DNA of 64,000 nt, from assembly GCA_027972325.1 (NCBI GenBank), contig JAPMOS010000001.1, positions 1 through 64,000 of the forward strand, in the 5' to 3' direction. The position numbers and the translations under genes are program-made. The notes beneath the pieces were generated by a model, which saw nothing but the letters and a program-made list of their open reading frames with translations, searched no databases and was not told where the DNA came from. Positions 1 to 32,589 of the stretch are shown here, piece by piece (the first letter of the stretch is position 1; every line of letters begins with the position of its first letter). The stretch is from Paratrimastix pyriformis. Its lineage: Eukaryota; Preaxostyla; Paratrimastigidae.

Positions 1-690
<690 letters not shown>

Positions 691-958
691 ATGATTGGGT
701 GATGATGATGATTGGATTGCCCGTCGTCCCATAATTGTTCGTCTTGGCCAGGTGAACGAATCTGATCGGACACTTGGTGGCGCAGCAAGGGCAGTATGCG
801 CCTTCCTGAATTGCCACAAGGTCCTCGATGCAGACTCAGTGTGCGTGCGTCATCTGCCCACACTCCTCGCTGGGTTTCTCAATCCGACGACCCCGGCAGG
901 CGGTGGACCCGAGATGACAATTCACTTTCTCTCGTCATTCGCCCCACCACCACCACAG

Positions 959-1690
959 CAGCCGCCCACGCCCACGGACCCGAAGTCCTCCCCGCGTTGC
1001 TCGCCGGGCCCACTTCTGCTGGCCGACGCGGCCTTGCATCCCGGGGCAGCCCCGCCCGCCTCGCTGGCCCTGGCCGAGTCCCCGCCTCCTCGCCCCAGCC
1101 CCACCGCCACTTGCGACGATGACCCGGCCCGGGCCTTGCTCTGGGCATCAGCAGTAGCAGCAGGCCCCGCGCCAACCACCATCACCACCATCAACAACGA
1201 CAGCAGCAGCAGTAGCGATCAACTGCATCAGCTGCTTGCCACCTCCCCGCCACCCGCCGCTGCCCTGCTCCTGCTCGCATCATCCGGTTGCAGCAGGCGG
1301 CCGGCCGGGCCACCGCCACGCCACGCCCGGCCCTCACGACTGCTGTTGGCCACCACCACCACGACCACCATCACAGACCCGACCATCACCCCGACCTCGA
1401 CGCCCACACGCACTCCGCCACCACCGGCCGGCCTGCCTCCACGCCCCCGTCCCGCCCACCGCCCACCCACGACAACGCCGCTCCTGGCGACCCCGACCAC
1501 CCCCATGCCGGCCCCCAGCCCCCCGCCCTCGATGCTCCGCCTTGAGGAGCCGCTCCTGGGCGGATCCCGGGAGGGTGCCGGTCCTAATCGTGGTGCTGGT
1601 GATGCTGCTGGTGGTGAGAATGCGTTCGAGTGCATGAATCCGCTGATGGTGGCCGAGGGGCTGGCGGCAGCGGCCAGCCCACGGTCGTAG
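959..1690 (+). CDS. C-terminal cytoplasmic-tail exon of a giant surface protein (paralogue A, partial)
   Basis: This is the last exon, about 243 codons, of a gene entering from the left. It follows a CAG acceptor at 956-958 and ends in TAG. The product is Pro/Ala/Thr/Ser-rich without a recognised domain. The exon is identified because its start (QPPTPTDPKSS, then GPLLLADAALHPGAA and LALAESPPPRP) matches the last exon of the minus-strand gene ending at 2763. Both also end with a similar motif, here FECMNPL and there LECLNPL. By comparison with that gene, the segment should be the cytoplasmic tail of a type I membrane protein; the extracellular part lies outside the window. No function can be assigned to the tail. 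Confidence 0.7.
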   Translation, partial: QPPTPTDPKSSPRCSPGPLLLADAALHPGAAPPASLALAESPPPRPSPTATCDDDPARALLWASAVAAGPAPTTITTINNDSSSSSDQLHQLLATSPPPAAALLLLASSGCSRRPAGPPPRHARPSRLLLATTTTTTITDPTITPTSTPTRTPPPPAGLPPRPRPAHRPPTTTPLLATPTTPMPAPSPPPSMLRLEEPLLGGSREGAGPNRGAGDAAGGENAFECMNPLMVAEGLAAAASPRS

Positions 1691-2091
1691 GTTGATGTGG
1701 GGGTCTGGTGGATAGACCCCCTCCCTCCCTCCCCTCCCCCGGCACCAAAGGGCCCTTCCGTTCCGCCCCACCGCACGGCGGTGCTGGGGAACACGGGTAT
1801 GGAGTTGAACGGGGAGAGATTTTATCATCCCGGTTTTCGGGCTGTCTCTCTCGATATCGAGATCGATATATACCAACCAACACCCCAACACCCAACACCC
1901 CCCCTCTGTTCCATTTTTCATCGCGTTGTGTCGGAGCTTGTTTTTTCTTGTTTTGCGATTTTCAGCGCTGCGTCTCTCCGCCCTCCCTTTCCCCCCGCCC
2001 CGCCTCTGGCCCCGTCGAATGGGGCCAGGGTGGAGATGAGCAGCGGTGACCCGTATCATCATCATATCATCATCAACAACAACAACAACAA

Positions 2092-2167
<76 letters not shown>

Positions 2168-2201
2168 TCATCATCATCATCATCATCATCAACATCATCA
2201 A

Positions 2202-2294
<93 letters not shown>

Positions 2295-2762
2295 ATCAGC
2301 CAGCATCATCCAATCAGCCAGCATCGTTCTCTCGTCGTTTCCTCTGTGTGACTGTTGGGCATTATTTTTCGCAAATACACAGCATGTTCTCTTTCATGAC
2401 GGGACGGATTTTCGCCGGCCTGCCCCCCTTTTTGCGCTCTCCTCCGGCGCGAGTCTCCGCTTGGAACACATGCTTCTTGCTTCCGCAAAACTCGACGACA
2501 GCACACAAAATAAAGGCCGCCCACATCGGCGCGCATTGCTGATGAATGAATGATTCGATCATATGAAAAAACGGCGCCAAGGGGGAGCCATCAACACACC
2601 AAAGGGGAGGAGGAGGGAGGAGAGAATGGGAGGGGAGGGGAGGGAGCAGCACGGCTGCAACAACCCGCGGGAGAGTCGGACGGAACCACCTCATCGCAGA
2701 TCCCCGTCAACACGAAAACCCCCCCCAAAAAAATCTCAAAAAAAAAAAAAAACGATGCCCCC
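1691..2762. other. Convergent intergenic region between paralogues A and B
   Basis: Lies between the two stop codons. It holds a CAT array (2052-2293) and, at 2366-2395, a short segment (GCAAATACACAGCATGTTCT) also found at 6202-6223 in an intron of gene B. No further gene was found. Confidence 0.6.
2052..2293. repeat. CAT trinucleotide microsatellite
   Basis: Almost uninterrupted CAT repeats preceded by a short CAA run. Translated frames are His, Ile or Ser homopolymers. Confidence 0.95.
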
Positions 2763-24866
<22,104 letters not shown>

Positions 24867-25063
24867 CTGCGGAAGGTCATTAATAACCGTGTTTTGGGCA
24901 CCATTTCGGACCGTTCGGCGTGGGCGGAGCAACGCTGAGCAGAGAATCATTGCGGAAGTCAAGAGCATCGCCACTGCCATTTTCTGCCGACTGGATCGTC
25001 GAAGAAAGGACCACAGAAAAAATGGCCGCCCAAACGATTGGAGACAGTGCTGCTTGGGCGGTT

Positions 25064-25872
25064 GCCGCCGCTGTTTGAATAATGCGTGAACAGGGAACGA
25101 AGGGAACCAACAATGGGCGCTCTGACCCAGGCAAACCGTCCCCACCCATCTTTGTGCACTCGGCGGCCCGGCTTGGGGTCTGCATGATGCTGAATGGCAT
25201 CGCGACGGCGGTCGCGTCTCCGGATTCACGCGCACAGATTTATCACACATCGTGATGGGCTGGAATTGCGACCCCATCACACCTCGTCAACACCTCGCGA
25301 CCTGACCGCACAGCACCTGCGTTCTCTTCTTTTCGAGTGTTTTTAGACTCCATCAAGCAAAAATCACCTCATTCTGGCACCTTTTTTTCCGCCTCGTCAT
25401 GGTTGGCATCAGGCAATACTTCTGCCCGCACCAAACACCTTAATGTGCCTAAGGTTGAATAAAAAACACATTTAACGCACTTCTGGTCGCCCGTTCAACG
25501 GAGATCGGCATCATTCGAGGAGATGGGCCAGGAGGTGGGTGGAGGCGCAGGATCTGAGGTCGTTCGGACTCGATTCATCTGACGCCTTGTGGAGGCGTCC
25601 CATTTCTGCAACTGGGCGCCAGAAGGGAGTCCTATTGAGGAGTGCTCAGATGGGAGCGGCAGCGGTACCATTCAATTTCCCAAACACCTTTGGCACACCC
25701 AGGGGAACAGGGGAGGCTCGGAACGAGCGTGTCTCGTTTCCTTCCAGTGAGCCTCCCCCCTTGCACGTACGCACGCACGCACACGAAAACCGGTTCGTGG
25801 TTGACCAGGGGGGTAGTCGCATTTGTTCGTTCCCTTCGTTCCCTGTTCACGCTTTCCAAAAACAGCGACGGA
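25064..25872 (+). mobile_element. Short terminal-inverted-repeat element, copy 1 (MITE-like)
   Basis: An 809-bp unit that matches 32652-33460 in reverse complement without a difference that I could see. The ends are imperfect inverted repeats of about 43 bp. They share CCGYCGCTGTTT at the tip and GCGTGAACAGGGAACGAAGG inside, separated by seven variable bases. No transposase-like reading frame is present, so it is probably non-autonomous. No target-site duplication is evident. It lies at the 5' end of gene B. Identity of the two copies indicates recent movement or gene conversion. Confidence 0.8.
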
Positions 25873-26154
25873 CGCTCGAGAAAAGGGTTGGACTCGTCGC
25901 GCCGGAAAAAATTGGTTCCCTGAAAAATCCCCGGAACTGAACGGTGAGGAGTTCGATGGATGAAGGCATTATTCGAATAAAATGGGGAGTAGATAGATTG
26001 CCGTTTCGTGAGAGAAGACGCAAAAACGCGAACAATATCAAAAGAAGCAACAAAGCGTGGGGGAAAAAAGAAGAAGACAAAACGCACGTGAAGATGCCGC
26101 CTCGCGAGATCCATAGAAACATCCCGGGGGCTCTCAAATGGTGCCATCGCGAAT
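25873..26154. other. Spacer between the M43 peptidase stop and gene B's 5' region
   Basis: A lower-GC spacer with A-rich patches. It probably carries the promoter of gene B on the minus strand and the 3' end of the peptidase gene. No firm motif was recognised. Confidence 0.4.
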
Positions 26155-29100
26155 TTACTTGTCCTCGGCCGCGATCAGGGGCTCGCTCCTGGGGAGAAAA
26201 CAACACACGGTGAGTATGGTGCCGTGGTGATGTGTCGGGGGTGAAACAGACATGGTCACCGCTGCCGATGGGGCCCCATCTGCGGTAGACACCGGGGTCA
26301 GGACGACCGCAGCCAGATGGCTCTGGTGGGACTTCCGCCGAGCACGGCAGAGGAAGATCCCGAAGACGACAGAGAGCAGCACACAGCCGCCCACGACCGA
26401 CAGGCAGATGATCACGGGCAGCGTGAAGGAGAAGCCCTCGGGTGGCACTGGGGGGTAGAGGAGGGGGTGGGAGAGAGGAAGGAGAATGACGTGAGCGCGA
26501 GTGCAGTCGGAAGAACCCGAGGTAACGGGGGGTGGTTGGGATGGCGCACCCACCCGCACCCCGGTTGTTGGTGTTGCATGGGGCAGGGTGGTGGTTGCGT
26601 CCATCATGATGATGTATGATGCTGATGCGGATCTGACCCATGTCCCATGTCCGTATGCGATATCACCCCATGATGCGGATCTGACCCATGTCCTTATGGA
26701 TGCATGCGGATCTAACCCTCCCGTTCCCGGGATGCGGACCCGACCCCATGTCCATATGATGCGGTATGACCCCCTGTCACAATGATGCGGATATGGCCCC
26801 AGGTCCCAGATGATGCGGCCCGGATGATGCGGATATCACCCCGTGTCCCATCTGATGCGGATATCACCTCATGTCCCATCTTGATGCGGATATCACCCCG
26901 TGTCCCATCTTGATGCGGATATCACCCCGTGTCCCATCTGATGCGGATATCACCCCGTGTCCCATCTTGATGCGGATATCACCCCGTGTCCCATCTTGAT
27001 GCGGATATCACCCCGGATGCGGATATCACCCCGTGTCCCATCTGATGCGGATATCACCCCGTGTCCCATCTGATGATGTGGATATCACCCGGTTCCGGCC
27101 TGCTGAACGGACCCACGGCGACGGTGGCCGACCAGGGCGAGGGGTACGTGGCCCGGCCCAGCCCATTGACGGCCCACACCCGATAGCGGTAGTTCCCGTC
27201 GGCCATACCGACATCCAGGTAGCGGGTGGCCGCACCCGACAGGGTGATGGTGGCGCCCCCGGGGAAGGGCGGGCTGCGCTCGAGCACGTAGCCGGACAGG
27301 GAGGCCTGGCCGGGGTAGAGCGGGGCTGTCCAGGTCATGTTGGCCGTGCGGTTGTTGGCGTAGGAGAAGTGGGCCAGGGTCGGGGCCAGCACGATGGTGC
27401 TCGGGGTTGGATCTGGGGATTGGGGGGGAGGGATGGAGGGGATGGGGGGGGGGGGGGGGGGGGGGGTGAGTTACGATGGGATGGGATGGGATGGGATGGG
27501 ATGGGATGGATGGATGGATGGGTGGATGGATGGGTGGATGGATGGGTGGATGGATGGGTGGATGGATGGTGAGATGGATGGATGGTGAGGATATGGATGG
27601 ATGGATGGATGGATGGATGGATGGATGGATGGATGGATGGATGGATGGATGGATGGTGAGGTGGATGAATGGATGGTGAGATGGATGGATGGATGGATGG
27701 ATGGATGGATGGATGGGTGGGTGGGTGGATGGGTGGGTGGATTGAATGGGTGGATTGAATGGATGGATTGAATGGATGGATTGAATGGGGGATGAGTTGG
27801 AGGTGGTGAACAGAGGACGAGAGGGAAGGCGTGGTTTGGGGAGTGAGATGTAGGTGGGGGACAACGGCATGACCAACAAGCGGGCAGCCAGGGATTGGAG
27901 CTGGGGGTGGATGGGGATGGCAGGGGCATGCGGACTGGTCTGCCAGGCGGCGTAGTACCGATCGACCACACAGCGCATGCGGCCCCACTGCTGGGGGTGA
28001 AGTGGTCCAGGCACTGCGCCCGGGGAGCAAGGTGTGTGTGGGGGGGGGGGGGGGGGGGTAGCACGATGGGGGTCAGGTGAGGGTAAGACGGGAAATGGAG
28101 ACGGGAGTAATGGAGACGGTGGTCATGGAGACGGTGGTCATGGAGACGGTGGTCATGGAGACGGGGTCATGGAGACGGGGGTCATGGAGACGGGGTCATG
28201 GAGACGGGGGTCATGGGGGTCATGGAGACGGGGTCATGGAGACGGGGGAGACGAGGTCATGGAGACGAGGGTGGGTCATGGAGACGAGGGTCATGGAGAC
28301 GAGGGTCATGGAGACGAGGGTCATGGAGACGAGGGTAATGGAGACAGTGGGGGGGGGGGGACGAGCTTGCGGACCATGTCATCGCCGTATGCCATGAAGT
28401 TGCGGTAGTCGGTGCCGGACCAGGACTTCCGGCGCAGTCCGAGCACCTGCACAGCCCCGAGGGGGGGGGGGGGGGTGGGGCACGAGCGGCATTCGACGTG
28501 GGGACGAGCCATGTGCAGACAAGAAGTGCGATTACAGCACAGCACACAGCACACAGCACACAGCACACAGCACAGGGGCACAGGGGCACAGGGGCACAGG
28601 GGCACAGGGGCACAGGGGCACAGGGGCACAGGGGCACAGGGGCACAGGGGCACAGGGGCACAGGGGCACAGGGGCACAGGGCACAGGGCAACCAGCCAGA
28701 CGGACCATCCGTTGTGGCTCTGGCTGCACGGGGCAGGGTCGGTGCAGAGGAAGTTGATGGGGGTGGGCGGTGTGTCCTGGATCATGTCCCCCGTGCCCCA
28801 GCTGGGGCTGTGCTCGAAGCAGGGCGCCGCGCAGATGGCTGCCTTGGTGTTGCCCGAGACCTCGTCTGAGTCCCACTCGGAGACGTGGTGGAAGGGGTGC
28901 TGGCGGAGGTAGGAGGGGGGGGGATCGTGAGGGTGAGCGGTGGTGAGGTGAGGTGAGGTGATGAGGGGTGGATGAGGGGTGGCGACGGCGAGCCGATGCA
29001 CAAGGGCAGTGGCGGCAGAGCGGTGGGGAATGGTAGAGTGGGAAAAGGAGGGTGTGAGGGATGACGGGGTGGGTGGCTGGTGGGTGGTTGGTGGATGGTG

Positions 29101-31264
29101 GTGGGTGGCAGACAGACCCAGAGGCCGAGGGCATGGCCCAGCTCGTGCTGTCGGGACGAAGAGGGGGCAGGGCGGCAAGGGGCCGCAAGAGGGGGCGGGG
29201 AGGGGAGGGAGGGGAGGGGGGAGATGAGTTGCGGGCAATCGAGGCGAGAGAGAAAAAGGAGGGGCGGGGAACGTGGTTGGGAACGGGCGATGTGTGATGT
29301 GATGTGTGATGTGCGATGATGCGCGATGGAGGGGGCGATGGAGGGGGCGATGGAGGGGCGATGGAGGCGATGGAGGGGCGATGGAGGGGGCGATGGAGGG
29401 GGCGATGGAGGGGGCGATGGAGGGGGCGATGGAGGGGGCGATGGACGGGGCGATGGACGGGGCGATGGACGGGGCGATGGAGGGGGGGAGGCAGACCAAG
29501 GCCGTGATGCCGATCATCTCCGACTGGTTGAAGATGCCCCACGCGTCTGCATGAAGCACGGACAAGGAGAGGGGAGGGCAGGTTGAGACTAAAATGTCAT
29601 CCTCACCCACCCCACCCCCACCCACCGGATGTGGCTCCCACTCCCACCCCTCCCGGATGTCTCCTCACCCGATGGCCACCGGATGTGGCTCCCACCCCAT
29701 TCCACTCACCGGATGTGGCTCCCACCCCCACCCACTCACCGGATGTGGCTCCCACCCCTCACGGATGTCTCCTCACCCGGTGGCCACCGGATGTGGCTCC
29801 CACCCCATCCCACTCACCGGATGTGGCTCCCACCCTCATCCCACGCACCGGATGTGGCCCCCACCCCATCCCCACTCACCGGATGTGGCTCCCACCCCAT
29901 CCCACGCACCGGATGTGGCTCCCACCCCTCCGGATGTCTCCTCACCCAGTGGCCACCGGATGTGGCTCCCACCCCCCCCACCTCCCCCCACCCAACCTCC
30001 CCCCCTCACGGACGGTTGCGCAGGTTGAAGACGAGCCCGCCACCGGTGCCGGCCGTGGCCTGCTCGTCCCAGGGGAATGTTGCATAGCCGAGCAGAGACG
30101 AGGAGGCCGGCATCCGGCCCAGGTAGACGTTGAAGTGGTCCGTGGGGGTGTCGGCCACCTCGGCCTTGATGTCGTCCGTCGAGTACCAGTTCCGGTAGGG
30201 GCTCAACGGGTCGCGGCACTGTGCGTGGGGTGTGTGTGTGTGTGGGGGTACCGGTCTGTGGGTGTGGACACTGGACGCGATGTGGGTGTCTGTGTGTCTG
30301 TGTCTGTGACTGTGACTGTGACTGTGACTGTGACTGTGACTGCGACTGTGTATCTGTGTCTGCGTGCGTGTGTGTCCGATGGGCGGACCTTGGTGGCGCC
30401 CTCGAAGCAGCAGGACCCGTTGCTCCACTGGGTCTGGGCCCAGTTGCATTCGTCGTGGCACTGCCCATCGGCCAGCATAGCGGATGTGCACAGGGTAAGG
30501 TCGGCGCAGAAGCATTCGCATTCTTCCGTCGCCAGGGCTCGGATGGTGCACACGGCGGGGTCGCTGGGGTTGCAGGGAGTCTGAAAAACCCCGGGGTGAG
30601 AATGACGATGCACTGTGAAAAGGTGCAGACCTGGCACATAAAATCGCCGCCGTCGTAACCCGTTTGAACCGAGAGACAGTCAACGTCGGCTTCGCCGTCG
30701 CCGACCTGCGTGCGCGAGTGTGCGGTGTGACTCAAGATGGACCGAGACGATCATCGAAACAAACCTGGCTCGGATCGCACATCAGCATATCGCTTCCAAA
30801 GAACCGCGGTTTGGCGATCGGGTGGGCAACAGCAGAGAAAGAGAGCTACACGACCGGATAACATTAAATGAAAGGGCAATATGTATGATTCGGACTTTGA
30901 GAGGAGAGTAGCCCTTATTGAACACGCCAAGCTGGTCACTGTTCATCTCGTCGGTGACGGGACAGTTTTTCCCCTCAGCATCGCAAAAATAGTGAACACG
31001 ATACTTGAGAGTCACGGCGTCCAATTGGTCATTCTTCAGGGAGTCAAGGTAGCTCTGGACCAGAACTGGATCATCGCAAACAGTGTTTGAGCAGCCGTTG
31101 GCCATCGATGACGATTTGGTCCCGCACCAGCCATCAGCGCGGGGATGATGCTCGATCTCATTTGTCACCCAACCATATTGCTTGACTTCCACATTCGTGG
31201 TAGGTATAATCGGAGTAAACTCGCTGCAAAGGGCTAGCGGTATCAAAAGGAGCAAGAGGCGCAT
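26155..31264 (-). CDS. Membrane-anchored M43 (pappalysin-like) metallopeptidase with Notch-like repeats and FN3
   Basis: Thirteen exons parse with consistent phase to about 625 residues: 30896-31264, 30765-30845, 30631-30705, 30389-30580, 30014-30218, 29497-29546, 29118-29147, 28693-28899, 28363-28446, 27936-27990, 27113-27412, 26252-26447, 26155-26188. Start [14 protein letters not shown] is a signal peptide. Two Lin12/Notch-like segments ([10 protein letters not shown]...[18 protein letters not shown]...NGSCC) precede the catalytic core. The core has [10 protein letters not shown], the zinc motif [11 protein letters not shown] (HExxHxxGxxH) and the Met-turn [10 protein letters not shown] fibronectin type III domain ([19 protein letters not shown]) and a transmembrane helix ([20 protein letters not shown]) follow, then a short tail ending [10 protein letters not shown]. 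An active cell-surface endopeptidase is expected. Leishmanolysin was considered but the motifs fit M43. The donor of exon 28693-28899 is the least certain. Confidence 0.85.
26640..27090. repeat. 28-bp minisatellite in an M43 gene intron
   Basis: Tandem units containing GATGCGGATATCACCCCGTG plus TCCCATCT(T), increasingly regular to the right and abutting the FN3 exon. A degenerate left part extends to about 26620. Confidence 0.9.
27440..27795. repeat. GGAT tetranucleotide microsatellite in an M43 gene intron
   Basis: GGATGGAT and GGGTGGAT units preceded by a run of G, filling the intron between the last catalytic exon and the FN3 exon. Confidence 0.95.
28085..28345. repeat. 13-bp minisatellite (GGTCATGGAGACG) in an M43 gene intron
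   Basis: About 18 tandem units of GGTCATGGAGACG or close variants lie between the Met-turn exon and the following exon. Confidence 0.9.
28540..28690. repeat. GGGGCACA octamer array in an M43 gene intron
   Basis: Short AGCACAC units followed by about 14 copies of the octamer GGGGCACA. Confidence 0.9.
29325..29490. repeat. 12-bp minisatellite (GATGGAGGGGGC) in an M43 gene intron
   Basis: Tandem GATGGAGGGGGC and GATGGACGGGGC units between the 30-bp HExxH exon and the preceding 50-bp exon. Confidence 0.9.
29600..29995. repeat. About 22-bp minisatellite (CCGGATGTGGCTCCCACCCC) in an M43 gene intron
   Basis: Roughly a dozen imperfect units carrying CCGGATGTGGCTCCCACCCC with higher-order interruptions (GATGTCTCCTCACCC). 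Intronic. Confidence 0.9.
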
Positions 31265-31312
31265 CCTCACAAAAAAAAAGATAGCGAGTCCACCCGCGTC
31301 GTCCCTCGCAAT
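31265..31312. promoter_or_regulatory. 48-bp divergent promoter region between M43 peptidase and IMP4
   Basis: The two start codons, on opposite strands, are only 48 bp apart. The gap contains an A9 run and no TATA box. Both transcripts must start here unless leaders overlap the other gene. Confidence 0.6.
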
Positions 31313-32539
31313 ATGGTTGTTTCTCGCCCCTCTTATAGCCTGGCTCATCTCACCTTCTGACAGATTCGCCGAAATGCCCGTCTGAGGCGAGAGTATCTCC
31401 AGCGAAAAACCACGGAGGCCAAGGATCGGCTGATCCAGGATCGAAAACGCCGCATCCGGGAGGCCCAGGAAGGTCCGTGTCCTTTCCACCGATCGGCACC
31501 GAACCTCCCCTGCAAACAGAGGGCAGACCTATTCCCACTGAGCTCCGTCATGAAGAGTCCGAGCTCCGGCGGCAGAACGAACTCGATGACATTATCACAC
31601 GAGGTTTGTTGGATTTTCGATCGTCCCGCCGGGATAACTCGACGCCGTTGGTGTCCCGCGTGATCTCGTCTTTCCCAGATGCTGCTGCCCAGGTCGATGA
31701 TGAGTACACCAGCGCCGGCATCACCGATCCCAAGATTCTCCTCACCACTTCCCGCGATCCCAGCAGCCGTTTGCTGCAATTTGTGAAGGAGCTGAATCTC
31801 ATGTTCCCCAACGCTCAACGTCTCAACCGTGGTGGGACTGTGGTTGATGAGTTGGTGGAGGCGGCCCGGGCGGCGGGTGTCACAGACCTCATCATCGCCC
31901 ACGAGCATCGTGGTGAGCCCGGTCTGTGGCGGTATCCCTCCGAGGGGATGACGACCGATGACATTTTCTTGCAGATGGCCTGGTCATTACACACTTCCCC
32001 TATGGGCCCACGGCCTACTTTGGGCTGATGAACACGGTGTTGCGGCACGACCTCGAGAATCGGGCCACCGTCAGCGAGGCCTACCCACACCTGATCTTCC
32101 ACAACTTCAAAACCCCACTTGGCGAGAGGGTCCGTGTCAATGATCCCCTTCGGTGGTTCGGTGCTCTCCCTCGGGGGATGAAAGATGCTCATTTCGTTCT
32201 CGTTCGGTGGTGGTGGTGGCGCAGTGCCGAAACATTCTCAAGTTCCTCTTCCCAGTGCCCAAGCCCGACAGCCGACGTGTGATGACCTTCTTCAACCAAA
32301 ACGACTTTATTTCTTTCCGGTCTGCCTGCTGGCCCTCTCCACTCTCGGGAACACAATCTCCCCGCAGGCACCACGTTTACGAGCAACGCGGCAGCGAGAT
32401 CGTTTTGCAGGAGGTGGGTCCTCGCTTTGAGATGCGCCTCTACCAAATCAAGATGGGCACGGCAGAGCAGAAGGATGCCGATGTCGAGTGGACCCTGCGT
32501 CCATACGTGCGTTCGGCGAAAAAGAAAGATTCTCTTTGA
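31313..32539 (+). CDS. IMP4: U3 snoRNP protein IMP4 (Brix domain)
   Basis: Component of the small-subunit processome in the nucleolus, acting with MPP10 and IMP3 in U3-dependent 18S rRNA processing. Six exons: 31313-31315, 31364-31472, 31520-31921, 31975-32129, 32225-32319, 32368-32539, giving 311 residues (human about 291). The N-terminal [11 protein letters not shown] coil is followed by the Brix domain: [73 protein letters not shown] and [17 protein letters not shown]. The first exon appears to be the ATG alone; the next begins ATTCGCCGA, giving MIRRNARL. Introns are 47-95 bp. It is divergent with the M43 peptidase gene. Confidence 0.93.
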
Positions 32540-32589
32540 ACCTGTCGAGAAGTGGTCGCAAAAAAGATTCTGAGTGTTTTTTTCATTCG

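Noticed and set aside
26155-31264. Leishmanolysin (M8) identity for the metallopeptidase
   Set aside because: The spacing HExxHxxGxxH with [10 protein letters not shown] and the NFMAYGDDM Met-turn fits M43; M8 has a long insert before the third zinc ligand.
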